Positions 52,335 through 61,446 of a stretch of DNA of 64,000 nucleotides are shown here, piece after piece. Location: positions 1,736,001 through 1,800,000 of the forward strand of contig OZ241909.1 in NCBI GenBank assembly GCA_965203735.1, given 5' to 3'. Source of the DNA: Bin55 sp965203735. GTDB taxonomy: Bacteria > Pseudomonadota > Gammaproteobacteria > Pseudomonadales > Azotimanducaceae. Both the position numbers and the translations under genes were made by a program. The first letter of the stretch is position 1; each line of letters opens with the position of its first letter. The notes beneath the pieces are model-generated. The model was not told the DNA's origin. It searched no databases and saw only the letters and a list, made by a program, of their open reading frames with translations.

Positions 52335-54518
52335 GTGCAAGAATCCAGTTCAATATGGTCTAGGTTCAAAAAGGAAGATCTGAAAGCCGGCATATCGGTG
52401 GGGTTTGTTCGTAGCCTAGGTATCGGAATCTCCCTGTTGGGAGTCACCAGCATTGTCTTTGCGGGGGGTCTGGAACCGTTCATCCGAAGCGGAACGGAAA
52501 TTTGGTTTCTCGGCTCAGCAATTCTCTGCGTGATTCTTGCGCTGACCAGCAAGTTTGAATCTCCGCTAGCAACAACACCCTTGCCGGTAGTGGTTGTCTT
52601 AGTGGCTATTGCACAGTCCATTGACCTAGCCGGATTCGAACTATTTGTCACATTCGTGTTTGTGCTTTTCTTAAGTGCGATTTTTAGCGGATTCATGTTC
52701 TTGTTAGTAGGTAGCATGAAGCTCGCAAACGTATTCAGATTCGTGCCTTTCTCTGTCTCCGCGGGAGCTCTAACAGGCGCGGGTTTATTAATAGCACTGC
52801 TGGCAGTGAAACTGGTGGGGTTTGAATGGACGCTCGAATTTTGGGGATCCCTTCAGGAGCCCGTAGCTCTTGCACGGGTCCTATCGTGTCTCGTTCTGTT
52901 TGCTCTGTTCTTAATCGCAAACAAGTTTTGGGGCTCATTTTGGACGATGCCCGTCATTTTTCTTCTGTTCTGTGCGGCATTTCACCTGTGTCTATTCGTG
53001 CTTGGCATTTCATTAGATGAAGCAACAAGTGCAGGATTTTTCGTGACGACAGATTGGTCCAGCCGAGGATGGCCCTTTTATGAGCTTTCCAATGTTCAAG
53101 CAGTAAATTGGATGGCGGTTGTCTCACAAATCCCAAATGTCCTCACGCTGTTCTTTGTCTTGCTCGTACTCACCGCTGTTGGCTACGCACAACTGGAAAT
53201 TACAACGAGAAAAGAGTATGACTGGAACTCGGAGTTTCGTCTCCATGGGATAGCCAACATAGCGTCAGGTATTGGAGGGGGTATTCCTGGCGGCATGGTT
53301 GCGTCTATGTCAATCCCCAACATTGCTTTGAAAGCAAACACACCTATCAATAGCTTTGTCGTCGCAATCGTAATGGTTCTGTTTGTGATATTCGGAATCG
53401 ACTTACTGCGATTTGTTCCGTTAGCCGCACCGTCGGGTTACCTCTTGTTCATCGCTTACTTGCTAGTCAATGAGTGGTTGCTCAGGAGCAGGGGGCGCCT
53501 CCAATTTCCTGATTACTGCATGTTGCTGTTGATTGCAGTAACCATTGTTTTGGTAGGTTTTCTCGAAGGGATTGTGTTGGGCCTAGTCCTTAGCCTTGTC
53601 TTCTTTGCGTATCGGTTAAGTCAAGTACCGTTAGTTGAAGCCAGTTACAGCATTCGTGATAAACACAGTCCGCAAGCGAGGTCCATTCCCGATCAATCAA
53701 TCTTGAGGGTGTATGGATTGCGGGCTCAGATATATCAATTGCGCGGCTACGCATTCTTTGGCAGCGCATTCGCTCTTGCGACTAAACTCAACCAAGGTCT
53801 CAAGTCCGATCCTCATCCGGTGTGCGTAGTCCTTGACTTTTCAAAGGTCACCGGATTCGACCTCTCTGCACTCGACAGTTTGCGAGGCTATATTCGCAAC
53901 GCAAGTGCTGAAAATGTGACAACAATAGTTGGAATGGCTTCGGAGGAAACTCGTCGGGAACTCGAACGAGACCTAACTGAAAATGTTCGCGACAATATAG
54001 TCTGGTCCGACAGTGAGGAAACCGCTCTGGCGCACGCCGAGGAATTGGTCTTGGAATTCTATAACCAGGACGCAGCCAGAGACCCGACCATTCGAGATCT
54101 TGTGCTTCGAAGTACCTCGGAAGACTTGACCGAGTACTTGAATCGGCAAGTGACCTTTGAGGATTTGGCTGAAGCTCTCGGTACGACCTGCGAGACGTTG
54201 GAATTCTCGGACCAAGATCCCATAGCAAGAGCCGACGAGCCCCAGAAAGGGCTTCAGTTGCTCGTGGCTGGCCGTGCATCGGTTAAGGACTTCGAAGGAC
54301 GTGTGCTGTATCAATGTGAACCGGGAGCGGTTATTGAGCAGGGGAGTGTGTTGGATCAACGAGACGCGTCACTGACAACTGTAGCGGAAGGACCATGTCG
54401 CACTGTTTTGGTTACGCCCGAGCAACTTGCCTTGCTGGATACGGAGAATCAGAGCTTGGCTATGTCGCTCTATCGACATCTCGTAGCGTGGAATTCCAGA
54501 AGCGACGCCGTTGCTTGA
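52335..54518 (+). CDS. SulP/SLC26-family anion transporter with STAS and cNMP-like domains
   Basis: A 727-residue membrane protein. Residues about 15-425 are the SulP transport domain with some ten to twelve hydrophobic segments (including GGGIPGGMVASMSIPNIALKAN in part and VTIVLVGFLEGIVLGLVLSLVFF in part). Residues about 450-570 are a STAS domain (RGYAFFGSAFALATKL, VVLDFSKVTGFDLSALDSL). Residues about 600-727 look like a cyclic-nucleotide-binding fold (GLQLLVAGRASVKDF, YQCEPGAVIEQGSVL). This three-part order occurs in other bacterial SulP proteins. The transported anion (sulfate, bicarbonate or an organic acid) is not evident. GTG start at 52335. It diverges from the PKS and could share its control region. 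Confidence 0.87.
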   Translation: MQESSSIWSRFKKEDLKAGISVGFVRSLGIGISLLGVTSIVFAGGLEPFIRSGTEIWFLGSAILCVILALTSKFESPLATTPLPVVVVLVAIAQSIDLAGFELFVTFVFVLFLSAIFSGFMFLLVGSMKLANVFRFVPFSVSAGALTGAGLLIALLAVKLVGFEWTLEFWGSLQEPVALARVLSCLVLFALFLIANKFWGSFWTMPVIFLLFCAAFHLCLFVLGISLDEATSAGFFVTTDWSSRGWPFYELSNVQAVNWMAVVSQIPNVLTLFFVLLVLTAVGYAQLEITTRKEYDWNSEFRLHGIANIASGIGGGIPGGMVASMSIPNIALKANTPINSFVVAIVMVLFVIFGIDLLRFVPLAAPSGYLLFIAYLLVNEWLLRSRGRLQFPDYCMLLLIAVTIVLVGFLEGIVLGLVLSLVFFAYRLSQVPLVEASYSIRDKHSPQARSIPDQSILRVYGLRAQIYQLRGYAFFGSAFALATKLNQGLKSDPHPVCVVLDFSKVTGFDLSALDSLRGYIRNASAENVTTIVGMASEETRRELERDLTENVRDNIVWSDSEETALAHAEELVLEFYNQDAARDPTIRDLVLRSTSEDLTEYLNRQVTFEDLAEALGTTCETLEFSDQDPIARADEPQKGLQLLVAGRASVKDFEGRVLYQCEPGAVIEQGSVLDQRDASLTTVAEGPCRTVLVTPEQLALLDTENQSLAMSLYRHLVAWNSRSDAVA

Positions 54519-54607
54519 GAACTGCTAAAGACTAGTCAAAGCAGACTCACGTTGCCTAACAAGAGGTTACTACTAGAAGGGTTGTTTGTTTGCGTTCGCT
54601 TGTGAGA

Positions 54608-54642
54608 CCGGTACGACTCAAGATGCTCTTGAGTCGTGCCGG
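54608..54642 (+). other. Strong 16-bp hairpin after sulP
   Basis: A 16-base arm (54608-54623, from CCGGTACG) pairs with 54627-54642 with one G-T pair and a 3-base loop TGC. It lies 90 bases after the sulP stop and 55 bases before the next gene. No T-run follows on either strand, so it is either a Rho-assisted stop, a stability element or a structured leader of the downstream gene. Its presence argues against translating this stretch as the N-terminus of the barrel protein. Confidence 0.55.
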
Positions 54643-54696
54643 CTTACAATGCCAAACACTATGTATCACTTACTTAATTTCAAGGTAGCGTTTTCG

Positions 54697-55404
54697 ATGC
54701 AGAAGGTACTTTGTTGCTTGGCTCTCATACTTTGTACAGCTTCGTTTGCCGATGGGTTTCGAATTGGTGTTGGTTTGACCAACGATCATGTGGATACCCA
54801 GTTCGACTTGGCATTGGCGGAACCCCTTGACGGAGGTCCCAGTTGGAGGGCTTTTGTTGTCGAAGATCAAGACTCGACCAACGCTCCAGGACTGGCTATT
54901 GAACTCGGTTACCTGTTTTCTGCCCCATGGCAATGGTGGGCGGAACCTTCAATTGAATACTCGTTTGCCTTTAAGGATTCCGGGTCCAATCGATTTACCG
55001 GTGCTAGTGCAATCGATGCGGGAGAACCTTGGTCACTTGGCAGATACTCCAGTCTCATGTTTTCCTACAAGATAGGAAACGACCACTTACAGTGGAATAT
55101 ATCAAGAAGAACAGCTACCCCATACTTTGGAATCAGTCTAGGTCGAACCAAGAATGAATTTGGCGTATCTGGACTGCCCGGAACGTCGCCGTACACTGCC
55201 TATGGGGATACCGGAATGGCGGGAATAGGTGTGCTGATCGGAGATGCAAAGAAGAAAAGGACGTTGGATGTGAGCTTATATTGGGAACTATACCGGCTTT
55301 CTCGTAACGTTGATTTTCCCGAACTGTCCGATGTCGAATTCATCAGTTATTACTTTCAAGTGACCCAATGGAAAATGAATGTTTCTTATTCGTTTTCCCT
55401 ATGA
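54697..55404 (+). CDS. Small outer-membrane beta-barrel-like protein
   Basis: A protein of 235 residues. The ATG at 54697 gives a signal peptide (residues 1-19, QKVLCCLALILCTASFADG), after which amphipathic strands alternate with short turns (FRIGVGLTNDHVDTQFDLAL, LAIELGYLF, WWAEPSIEYSFAF, TPYFGISLGRTKNEFGV, TLDVSLYWELYRLS) up to a last strand WKMNVSYSFSL ending in an aromatic-then-Leu pattern typical of outer-membrane barrels. Eight or so strands fit a small barrel such as OmpW or PagL types, but I cannot assign one. A longer frame from 54586 runs through a strong hairpin and is rejected. A second structured element covers its stop codon. Confidence 0.72.
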   Translation: MQKVLCCLALILCTASFADGFRIGVGLTNDHVDTQFDLALAEPLDGGPSWRAFVVEDQDSTNAPGLAIELGYLFSAPWQWWAEPSIEYSFAFKDSGSNRFTGASAIDAGEPWSLGRYSSLMFSYKIGNDHLQWNISRRTATPYFGISLGRTKNEFGVSGLPGTSPYTAYGDTGMAGIGVLIGDAKKKRTLDVSLYWELYRLSRNVDFPELSDVEFISYYFQVTQWKMNVSYSFSL

Positions 55405-55450
55405 AGGGTGTTGCTAATTTTGTAGGGGAAGTCGCACCCTTGAAATTAGC
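55404..55450 (+). other. Interlocked stems (pseudoknot or competing folds) after the barrel gene
   Basis: AAGGGTG (55404-55410) can pair with CACCCTT (55435-55441), and GCTAATTT (55413-55420) with AAATTAGC (55443-55450). The arms come in the order a-b-a'-b', so both stems cannot form as simple hairpins: either an H-type pseudoknot or two mutually exclusive folds. A short hairpin (55455-55460 with 55465-55470, then TCT) follows. The remaining bases up to 55654 hold no gene I can support. Confidence 0.4.
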
Positions 55451-55654
55451 AGGGAAGGGCTAAAGCTCTTTCTAAGACATTCAAGTGTGCTAGTCCTGTG
55501 CACGAATCCATCGCCGATGGCGAAATCGGTTGGGCCTTGATCCCCCACTCTTTGCTAACCCCTTCCGGACGAGAAGTCTGCCCGCAATCCTGAGATTACT
55601 AGCTACCCACCATCTCCAGCTTGCAATCCGGCCGGAGAAAGAACAGATTCCAAT

Positions 55655-57313
55655 CTATCGGTTATAGGACGTTGAGATGTCCGAATCTCGAGGATAGCTA
55701 ACAGAATAGCGTTGGGTTATCTTCCACGTCTCGTTAGGACCGACCGACTTGATCCATGCTAGGCGACCGGGTCGATCATCGACATCTTTCTTGTCCGGAG
55801 GTGTGGCGTCGTCATGAACTTCCACTTCCACGTCTTCGTGACGCGAAACGGGGTAGTAGTCGAGTACTTCAATACTTGACGGCGTTGAACGGTGATTTTG
55901 TATCGTAACGAGAAAGTGGGTTTCCTCAACCTTTCGATTTCTAAAGAATCCTTCTCTTCCCTTTGTTCCACCTTGACTTTCGAGAGTGACTTCAATCATG
56001 TCGTCTCTTCCCAAGGGCAATGAAACGTCTTCATTGGGATTGATTGCAGAGACAAAGACCTTGCCGACGTAGCTTCCGTCCACGAAACACCGCATATCGC
56101 CTCCTGGTAAGGGAAACTGCCCGTCAAACGTGAATTGTGCAGCGAGATATCCTAGGTCATCATGTCGAGGAATTACAGTTGTTGTGACATTGACATCGTT
56201 GAATTCGTAGGTACCTAGTCCCACAATTCCGTGTTCTGAATTGTTGTTGTCCACCGACTGAGGTTCGTTCGGTTCAAAAACAGTCGTATAGGCAAACGAG
56301 TCTGTTCTCACAGATGAATCTTCCCTGCGCAGACTGGAGCCCGAAACAGACAGTGTTTCAGACCGACGAGCGCCCACAAAAGACCCGCTAGCCATGGTGC
56401 TTTCAACAACCTGTTCTTGTTTGTCGACGAAGTGGCTGAACAACTGGGGCGGATTAGCGTTGCGTCGCGGATTTGCCGTGGTCAAGGTCAACATTACCTC
56501 ATCCCAAGGTTCGGGAGATCTTTGGTATACAACCGCATCGTGAAAGATGGTCACTTTGTTGGTATTGCTATCCAAGTAAGCAGAATACCGTGGACGCCAG
56601 CTAGAGGTTCGAACGAAATAGGAGACGACAAATTCAGTAGTGCTTGATTGCGACGCCACTATGCCGAGCGACAGATCGGTGAACTGTCGTTGTTCACCAC
56701 CCATTGCACTTCTCTCTTTTAGGAGACTAACCAATTCGGTCTTGGCATTTCTTACTTCAATGCTCGTCGCTCGCTTGGCTTCCAAAGCGTTCTTGCTTCG
56801 ATTGCGAACTAGATTGAGAACTTCGTCAGCGATCTCTACGCTGTTGGATGCGTCAGTTGATTGGTGAATATTGTGGGTTGGGTAGTGTTCAACCAACTTT
56901 TGAACAAACTCCAATTCCATATCGATGGATTTCAAATCGTCTTCATGAAGTCTGATTTTTTGGTTGAGTGCTTCGATTTTCTCGTCAATTTCCAAGATGG
57001 CCTCGGAAAAGGGCTCGGTGGTGTGGCGGATAACAGTACTGGTATCGACCACTCTAATGGCGCTTCCGCGCTGCGATGTATATGCGTCAAAATCGGAAAC
57101 TTCAGACGGTATTCCTTGAACGATGATTCGAGAGCGTCCTTGGGGTACATCAACTTCGAACTTTCGAAGAACTTCTGCCCCACTAATGTAGACCTTGACT
57201 TCCGAAATTTCAGGTTCGACCACTATCTCCGATCCCTGAAGATGTACAGGCATTAGCAGAAAAATACTTAGTGCTAACAGTAGGATAGGGGGCTTTCGAT
57301 CAAGTAGTACCAC
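55655..57313 (-). CDS. MuiA-type (DUF4139/DUF4140) exported protein
   Basis: A 552-residue protein with a signal peptide (about residues 8-28) of the 'mucoidy inhibitor A' type. The N-terminal DUF4140 part (VEPEISEVKVYISGAEVLRKFEV in parts; about 30-130) is followed by a coiled coil (about 105-205: EKIEALNQKIRLHEDDLKSI in part) and the C-terminal DUF4139 domain (about 225-550: VVSYFVRTSSWRPRYSAYLD, HDAVVYQRSPEPWDEVMLTLTTANP in part, NHRSTPSSIEVLDYYPVSRHEDVEV in part). The biochemical role is unknown; the name comes from mucoid phenotypes in other bacteria. Start GTG at 57313. It stands alone, opposite in strand to both neighbours. Confidence 0.9.
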   Translation of the reverse strand: MVLLDRKPPILLLALSIFLLMPVHLQGSEIVVEPEISEVKVYISGAEVLRKFEVDVPQGRSRIIVQGIPSEVSDFDAYTSQRGSAIRVVDTSTVIRHTTEPFSEAILEIDEKIEALNQKIRLHEDDLKSIDMELEFVQKLVEHYPTHNIHQSTDASNSVEIADEVLNLVRNRSKNALEAKRATSIEVRNAKTELVSLLKERSAMGGEQRQFTDLSLGIVASQSSTTEFVVSYFVRTSSWRPRYSAYLDSNTNKVTIFHDAVVYQRSPEPWDEVMLTLTTANPRRNANPPQLFSHFVDKQEQVVESTMASGSFVGARRSETLSVSGSSLRREDSSVRTDSFAYTTVFEPNEPQSVDNNNSEHGIVGLGTYEFNDVNVTTTVIPRHDDLGYLAAQFTFDGQFPLPGGDMRCFVDGSYVGKVFVSAINPNEDVSLPLGRDDMIEVTLESQGGTKGREGFFRNRKVEETHFLVTIQNHRSTPSSIEVLDYYPVSRHEDVEVEVHDDATPPDKKDVDDRPGRLAWIKSVGPNETWKITQRYSVSYPRDSDISTSYNR

Positions 57314-57653
57314 AGTTTCAATCTCCGCAATAGTTGGTGTTCAGAGCTTCTGCTCAACCCGGATTGTTAAACGATTCGGATTGGTCCAAAACGGTTTATG
57401 TTAAGGGGAAGCTTCTCGTGCCAAAGTACAAGCGCTGCAAACGTTGGATCTTAGTTAATTCGACGGTTTCCTTCGAGGAAGGTTCCCAACAGTGCTTTTG
57501 ATCCTCTGTTTGGAAATCTATGGAGGCTTTGAAGAGATTCCACTGCGCTCTCTCAGCACGCTGCTGTCATGACTTAAGCCGTTTGGTTTAATTGAATCGG
57601 CATCGATCTGAAAGAAACTTCGGATTGGGTTTTCAGCACTAGGAGAAATAGCT
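57314..57653 (+). other. 340-base intergenic region between the MuiA-type gene and the crotonase
   Basis: This holds the divergent starts of two genes. An AGGAGA ribosome binding site lies at about 57641-57646, before the crotonase ATG. A frame on the minus strand (57518-57793) overlaps the crotonase start and is a shadow. I saw no tRNA, repeat or convincing promoter pair here. Confidence 0.4.
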
Positions 57654-58559
57654 ATGTCAGACTTCACCAGCATTTTGTACGAAGTTGATCGCGGAAAGGC
57701 GCGAATTACCCTTAATCGTCCAGAGAAACTCAATGCTTTGTCACTGAGACTGCAGTCAGAGCTGAATGAAGCTTTGTGGGAAGCCGACAACAATACCGAC
57801 GTTCATTGCGTGATATTGAGAGGAGCAGGTCGGGCGTTCTCGGCAGGCTACGACTTGACGGGTGCGGATAGTAACGTGCCGGTGTCGCGAATCCAGTCTT
57901 CAGACAACAAGTACCGAGGGGGTCAAAGCATCGATGACGACGCGTGGCAACTGGAACGAGCGCAGCGCTATCGAATGGCGATATTTGACATGCACAAGCC
58001 TGTCATTTGTCAAATTCACGGATACTGCTTGGCTGGAGGTACAGACATCGCTTTGATGTGCGACATGATCATCGCATCCGACGACGTACTAATTGGATTT
58101 CCGCCAGCCCGTGATTTGGGAGCACTACCGAACAACATGTGGATCTACCACGTGGGTCCACAGTGGGCCAAACGTCTAAATCTGACCGGTGACATGATCA
58201 GCGGCAAGGAAGCTCAGCAGATTGGTCTCGTTATGAAGGCAGTACCTACCGAACATCTAGAAAACGAAGTAGAGCAACTTGCAGATCGACTCACCCGAAT
58301 TGATCCTGATTTGTTGTCGACTAACAAACGGATTATCAATATGGCCATGGAATTGATGGGTGCTCGAACGCTGCAACGGATGGCATCCGAAAACGATGTA
58401 CGGGGACACAATACTCGGGCAGCCGATGGGTTTCGAAAATCGGTTCAGGAATTAGGACTTCGAGAAGCACTTCGAGCACGAGACTCAAAGTTTGGTGATG
58501 GACGTGTGCGGGTCAATGGTCCGGAACTGCGTGATGAACAAGGAAGACTCATCGATTGA
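57654..58559 (+). CDS. Crotonase-fold protein (enoyl-CoA hydratase/isomerase family), atypical active site
   Basis: A 301-residue member of the crotonase superfamily, which acts on acyl-CoA thioesters. Family marks: ARITLNRPEKLNALS, CVILRGAGRAFSAGYDL (oxyanion), IHGYCLAGGTDIALMCDMIIAS, and DLGALPNNMW. In true hydratases two glutamates catalyse water addition; here the first falls on Asp131 (GGTDIAL) and the second position reads PPARDLG without a Glu. So it may be an isomerase, hydrolase, decarboxylase or another crotonase activity. A central insert (about 72-98) is longer than usual. ATG at 57654 has AGGAGA seven bases upstream. It precedes the livHMGF operon by 178 bases. Confidence 0.9.
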   Translation: MSDFTSILYEVDRGKARITLNRPEKLNALSLRLQSELNEALWEADNNTDVHCVILRGAGRAFSAGYDLTGADSNVPVSRIQSSDNKYRGGQSIDDDAWQLERAQRYRMAIFDMHKPVICQIHGYCLAGGTDIALMCDMIIASDDVLIGFPPARDLGALPNNMWIYHVGPQWAKRLNLTGDMISGKEAQQIGLVMKAVPTEHLENEVEQLADRLTRIDPDLLSTNKRIINMAMELMGARTLQRMASENDVRGHNTRAADGFRKSVQELGLREALRARDSKFGDGRVRVNGPELRDEQGRLID

Positions 58560-58737
58560 TGCTCGGCTATCAACACGAAGGTTCATTTCAGAGTTGATTG
58601 CGACGACTAGCTCAGGCTCACACTGGACCCCAAACGTAGTTGTCGCGAAACTATAATTCGTGCTCCGCTCTGCTTCATTGCCAGACCCCTAGGTAGCTGT
58701 TAATTCTGAAGACCGCGAGCACGGTCTCAAGCGCTTA

Positions 58738-59610
58738 ATGGACACGATCCTTCAACTCTTACTGAAAGGCATATCTCAAGGGTGTGTCTACGGACTCATT
58801 GCTCTCGGGTTTGTGTTGATCTACAAGGCTACCGAAATGATCAATTTCGCCCAAGGCGAGTTGATGATGATCGGAGCCCTCATTGCAGTCACATTCACTG
58901 AATACCTGCAATGGAACTACTTCGTTGCGGTTGTCCTGACCGTATTGGCCACAGGCTTTATCGGACTGCTGCTTGAACGCTCCCTGTTGCGACGAATGAT
59001 TGGGGAGCCCCCATTTGCGGTTCTTATGGTCACCATAGGCTTGGGATTTGTCCTCCGTGCCCTTGCCGGCATGATTTGGGGGCATGACCCTCAAGAGCTA
59101 CGTACTCCCTATTCGGATGCGGTGATCAGTATGGGAGACGTCTTTGTTGGTGTTTCGAATCTCGTTGTGATTGGCGGGACCATTGCACTCTGCATAGCTC
59201 TTTTCCTTTTTTTCCGATTTACTCGAATTGGAATTGCTATGCAAGCATCGTCCCAGAATCAACTAGCAGCGTACTACCTTGGAATTCCCGTTAAACGCAT
59301 CGTCGCATTCACGTGGGCCTTGTCTGCGGGAATTGCCGCAATCGCGGGAATTCTGTTTGCTCCGCTCACTGCAATAACTCCCAACATCGGATTTTCTGGC
59401 ATCAAGGCATTTGCGGCTGCAATAGTCGGAGGATTCGGCAGTCTTCCAGGCGCAATTATTGGTGGACTAGCCATCGGAATCGTCGAGCAATTCATGCAGT
59501 ACAACTTTGGTAAAGGACTGGGAGACACGAGTGCATACGTCATGCTGCTTCTCATGTTGCTCGTACGCCCAACTGGGTTAATTGCTTCCACACAAAAGAA
59601 GAAAGTCTGA
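58738..59610 (+). CDS. livH: Branched-chain amino acid-type ABC transporter permease LivH
   Basis: A 290-residue inner-membrane permease of the LivH type. Motifs: LLKGISQGCVYGLIALGFVLIYKATEMINFAQGELMM, in parts, at the N-terminus, GIAMQASSQNQLAAYYLGIPV, and AAIVGGFGSLPGAIIGGLAIGIVEQF in parts near the end. About eight hydrophobic segments. Its TGA overlaps the livM ATG by one base. Such permeases serve leucine-type amino acids, but the family also carries urea, amides and aromatic or dicarboxylic acids. The neighbouring acyl-CoA ligase suggests a carboxylic acid as substrate here, which is inference. Confidence 0.92.
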   Translation: MDTILQLLLKGISQGCVYGLIALGFVLIYKATEMINFAQGELMMIGALIAVTFTEYLQWNYFVAVVLTVLATGFIGLLLERSLLRRMIGEPPFAVLMVTIGLGFVLRALAGMIWGHDPQELRTPYSDAVISMGDVFVGVSNLVVIGGTIALCIALFLFFRFTRIGIAMQASSQNQLAAYYLGIPVKRIVAFTWALSAGIAAIAGILFAPLTAITPNIGFSGIKAFAAAIVGGFGSLPGAIIGGLAIGIVEQFMQYNFGKGLGDTSAYVMLLLMLLVRPTGLIASTQKKKV

Positions 59611-60686
59611 TGCGCTTCGTACTTAAAACCAACTATGGTCGTGACATCGACATTTTCAAGCATCGTGCCCATGCGGGTTGGTATTTGGCGCTGGTCGCAG
59701 CTTTGCTGCTAGCACCTCTTGTGCTGGATGTCTTCTATGAGAAGCAACTCACGGAATTGTTTATCTGGGCGATCGCTGGAGCGGGACTGATGCTATTGAC
59801 CGGATATTCCGGATTAGTCAGTCTGGGCCACGTAGCGTTTATGGCACTAGGTGCATACATTCATGCGATTCTCTACTCGCGTGGGTGGCCATTGTTCTTG
59901 AGCATCCCCACTTCTGCATTGATTACGGGCGGAATCGGAGTGCTGATCGGCGTTGCGTCGTTGCGAATGACGGGGATTTACTTGGCGATCGCAACTTTAG
60001 CTTTCGCAATGATTGTCGAGAAAGTGATTGCACATTGGCCAGCACTTACCGGTGGACACTCGGGATTCCGAGTCGATGATCCAGCAGTGTTCGGTTATTC
60101 GCTCGATTCGTCCACAGCCTATTACTACACGTGCCTTACCGCGCTCGTTTTGGTGTTTCTTGGAGTCATAAACTTGCTTCGGTCTCCAACAGGTCGCTCA
60201 TTTATAGCGGTACGGGACTCCGAAATTTCGGCCCAAGCAATGGGTGTGAACTTGCTTCAGACCAAGACGCTTGCGTTCGCGCTTTCGGCTGGACTCACTG
60301 GATTGGCGGGCGCTCTCTATGCGCATCGAATTGGGTTCTTGTTTCCCGATGCGTTTACGATCATGACTTCAATCATGCTTCTGATGCTTGTCGTAGTCGG
60401 AGGCTTGGGTTCTTTGCACGGTGTCATATTCGGTGCCTTTTTCATAACGATCGTTCCCCAGATCATTGCAATTGCTCGCGACTGGCTTCCAACTGGAATT
60501 GCTCAGAGTGGAGGTCTCGAGCCATTGGTTTTTGGCGGAGTCTTGATCCTGTTCCTTATGTTCGAACCACTCGGAATATACGGTCGTTGGGTCAAGATAC
60601 GCTTGTTCTTCAGCCAATTCCCGTTGTACCGCAAGAAGACGTTCCTGCGTCAGAAGTCATACCTCAAGACAGAGAGAGTCCACTAG
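59610..60686 (+). CDS. livM: Branched-chain amino acid-type ABC transporter permease LivM
   Basis: A 358-residue permease, partner of LivH. Motifs: IWAIAGAGLMLLTGYSGLVSLGHVAFMALGAYIHA in parts, RMTGIYLAIATLAFAMIVEKV in parts, RDSEISAQAMGVNLLQTKTLAFALSAGLTGLAGALYAH in parts, and GGLGSLHGVIFGAFF. About ten hydrophobic segments, ending in a basic cytoplasmic tail (about 330-358). It begins within the livH stop (TGATG) and ends four bases before livG, so the operon is tight. No substrate-binding protein gene intervenes between livM and livG, where some clusters have one. Confidence 0.93.
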   Translation: MRFVLKTNYGRDIDIFKHRAHAGWYLALVAALLLAPLVLDVFYEKQLTELFIWAIAGAGLMLLTGYSGLVSLGHVAFMALGAYIHAILYSRGWPLFLSIPTSALITGGIGVLIGVASLRMTGIYLAIATLAFAMIVEKVIAHWPALTGGHSGFRVDDPAVFGYSLDSSTAYYYTCLTALVLVFLGVINLLRSPTGRSFIAVRDSEISAQAMGVNLLQTKTLAFALSAGLTGLAGALYAHRIGFLFPDAFTIMTSIMLLMLVVVGGLGSLHGVIFGAFFITIVPQIIAIARDWLPTGIAQSGGLEPLVFGGVLILFLMFEPLGIYGRWVKIRLFFSQFPLYRKKTFLRQKSYLKTERVH

Positions 60687-60690
60687 GTTC

Positions 60691-61443
60691 ATGTTGGAAG
60701 TCACTGACGTTTCTGTGAGCTTCGGAGGCGTTCATGCAGTCCAGGATCTCTCATTTCAAGTCGATGAAGGGGAAATCTTTAGCATCATGGGACCAAATGG
60801 TGCTGGGAAGACTACAGTCTTTAACGTCATCAGTCGTTTCTACGACGTTGACACCGGCAAGATCTCCTTTGAGGACGAAGACATAACGAGGGTTGCGCCA
60901 CACGTCATTGCAAAACGGGGAATTGCTCGAACCTTTCAGAATGTTGAGTTGTTCGACCACGAAACGGTTCTACAAAACCTGCTGATTGCACAACACACGC
61001 GGCGACGGACAATGCTGTTGTCCGAGGTCTTATTCTTGCCGAAAGTCCGAAAGCAAGAGCTGGAATTCAGACGCAAGGCCGAAGACATCATCGACTTGCT
61101 ACACCTGCAAAGCTATCGAGAGAAGACCGTAGACTCTCTTCCATTCGGGATACGGAAAATTGTCGAGGTGGGACGCGCGCTCTGTTTGGACCCCAAGCTC
61201 CTCCTTCTCGATGAACCATCGTCTGGACTAAACCCCGAAGAGTCGGAGGACCTCTCTTTCTGGATCGACGATATCAATGAAGACCTAGGTATCACAATCA
61301 TGATGGTTGAACACGACATGAACTTGATCGGCCAAGTGTCGAATAGAGTCCTTGTCATGGCGGACGGGCGACATGTTGTTACAGGAACGCCGTCGGAAGT
61401 TCAAAGCCACCCGGATGTGATCGACGCGTATCTCGGTACATAG
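60691..61443 (+). CDS. livG: ABC transporter ATP-binding protein LivG
   Basis: A 250-residue ATPase energising the LivHM permeases. Walker A GPNGAGKTT, Q-loop around RTFQNVELFDHETVLQNLL in parts, Walker B LLLLDEPSSGLNP, and H-loop MVEHDMNLIG. The signature region reads LPFGIRKIVEVGRAL, where most ABC proteins have LSGGQ; LivG proteins often have LPYGxQRRLEIARAL, so this is within the family's range. The gene is four bases after livM and three before livF. ATG at 60691. Confidence 0.94.
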   Translation: MLEVTDVSVSFGGVHAVQDLSFQVDEGEIFSIMGPNGAGKTTVFNVISRFYDVDTGKISFEDEDITRVAPHVIAKRGIARTFQNVELFDHETVLQNLLIAQHTRRRTMLLSEVLFLPKVRKQELEFRRKAEDIIDLLHLQSYREKTVDSLPFGIRKIVEVGRALCLDPKLLLLDEPSSGLNPEESEDLSFWIDDINEDLGITIMMVEHDMNLIGQVSNRVLVMADGRHVVTGTPSEVQSHPDVIDAYLGT

Positions 61444-61446
61444 GCC

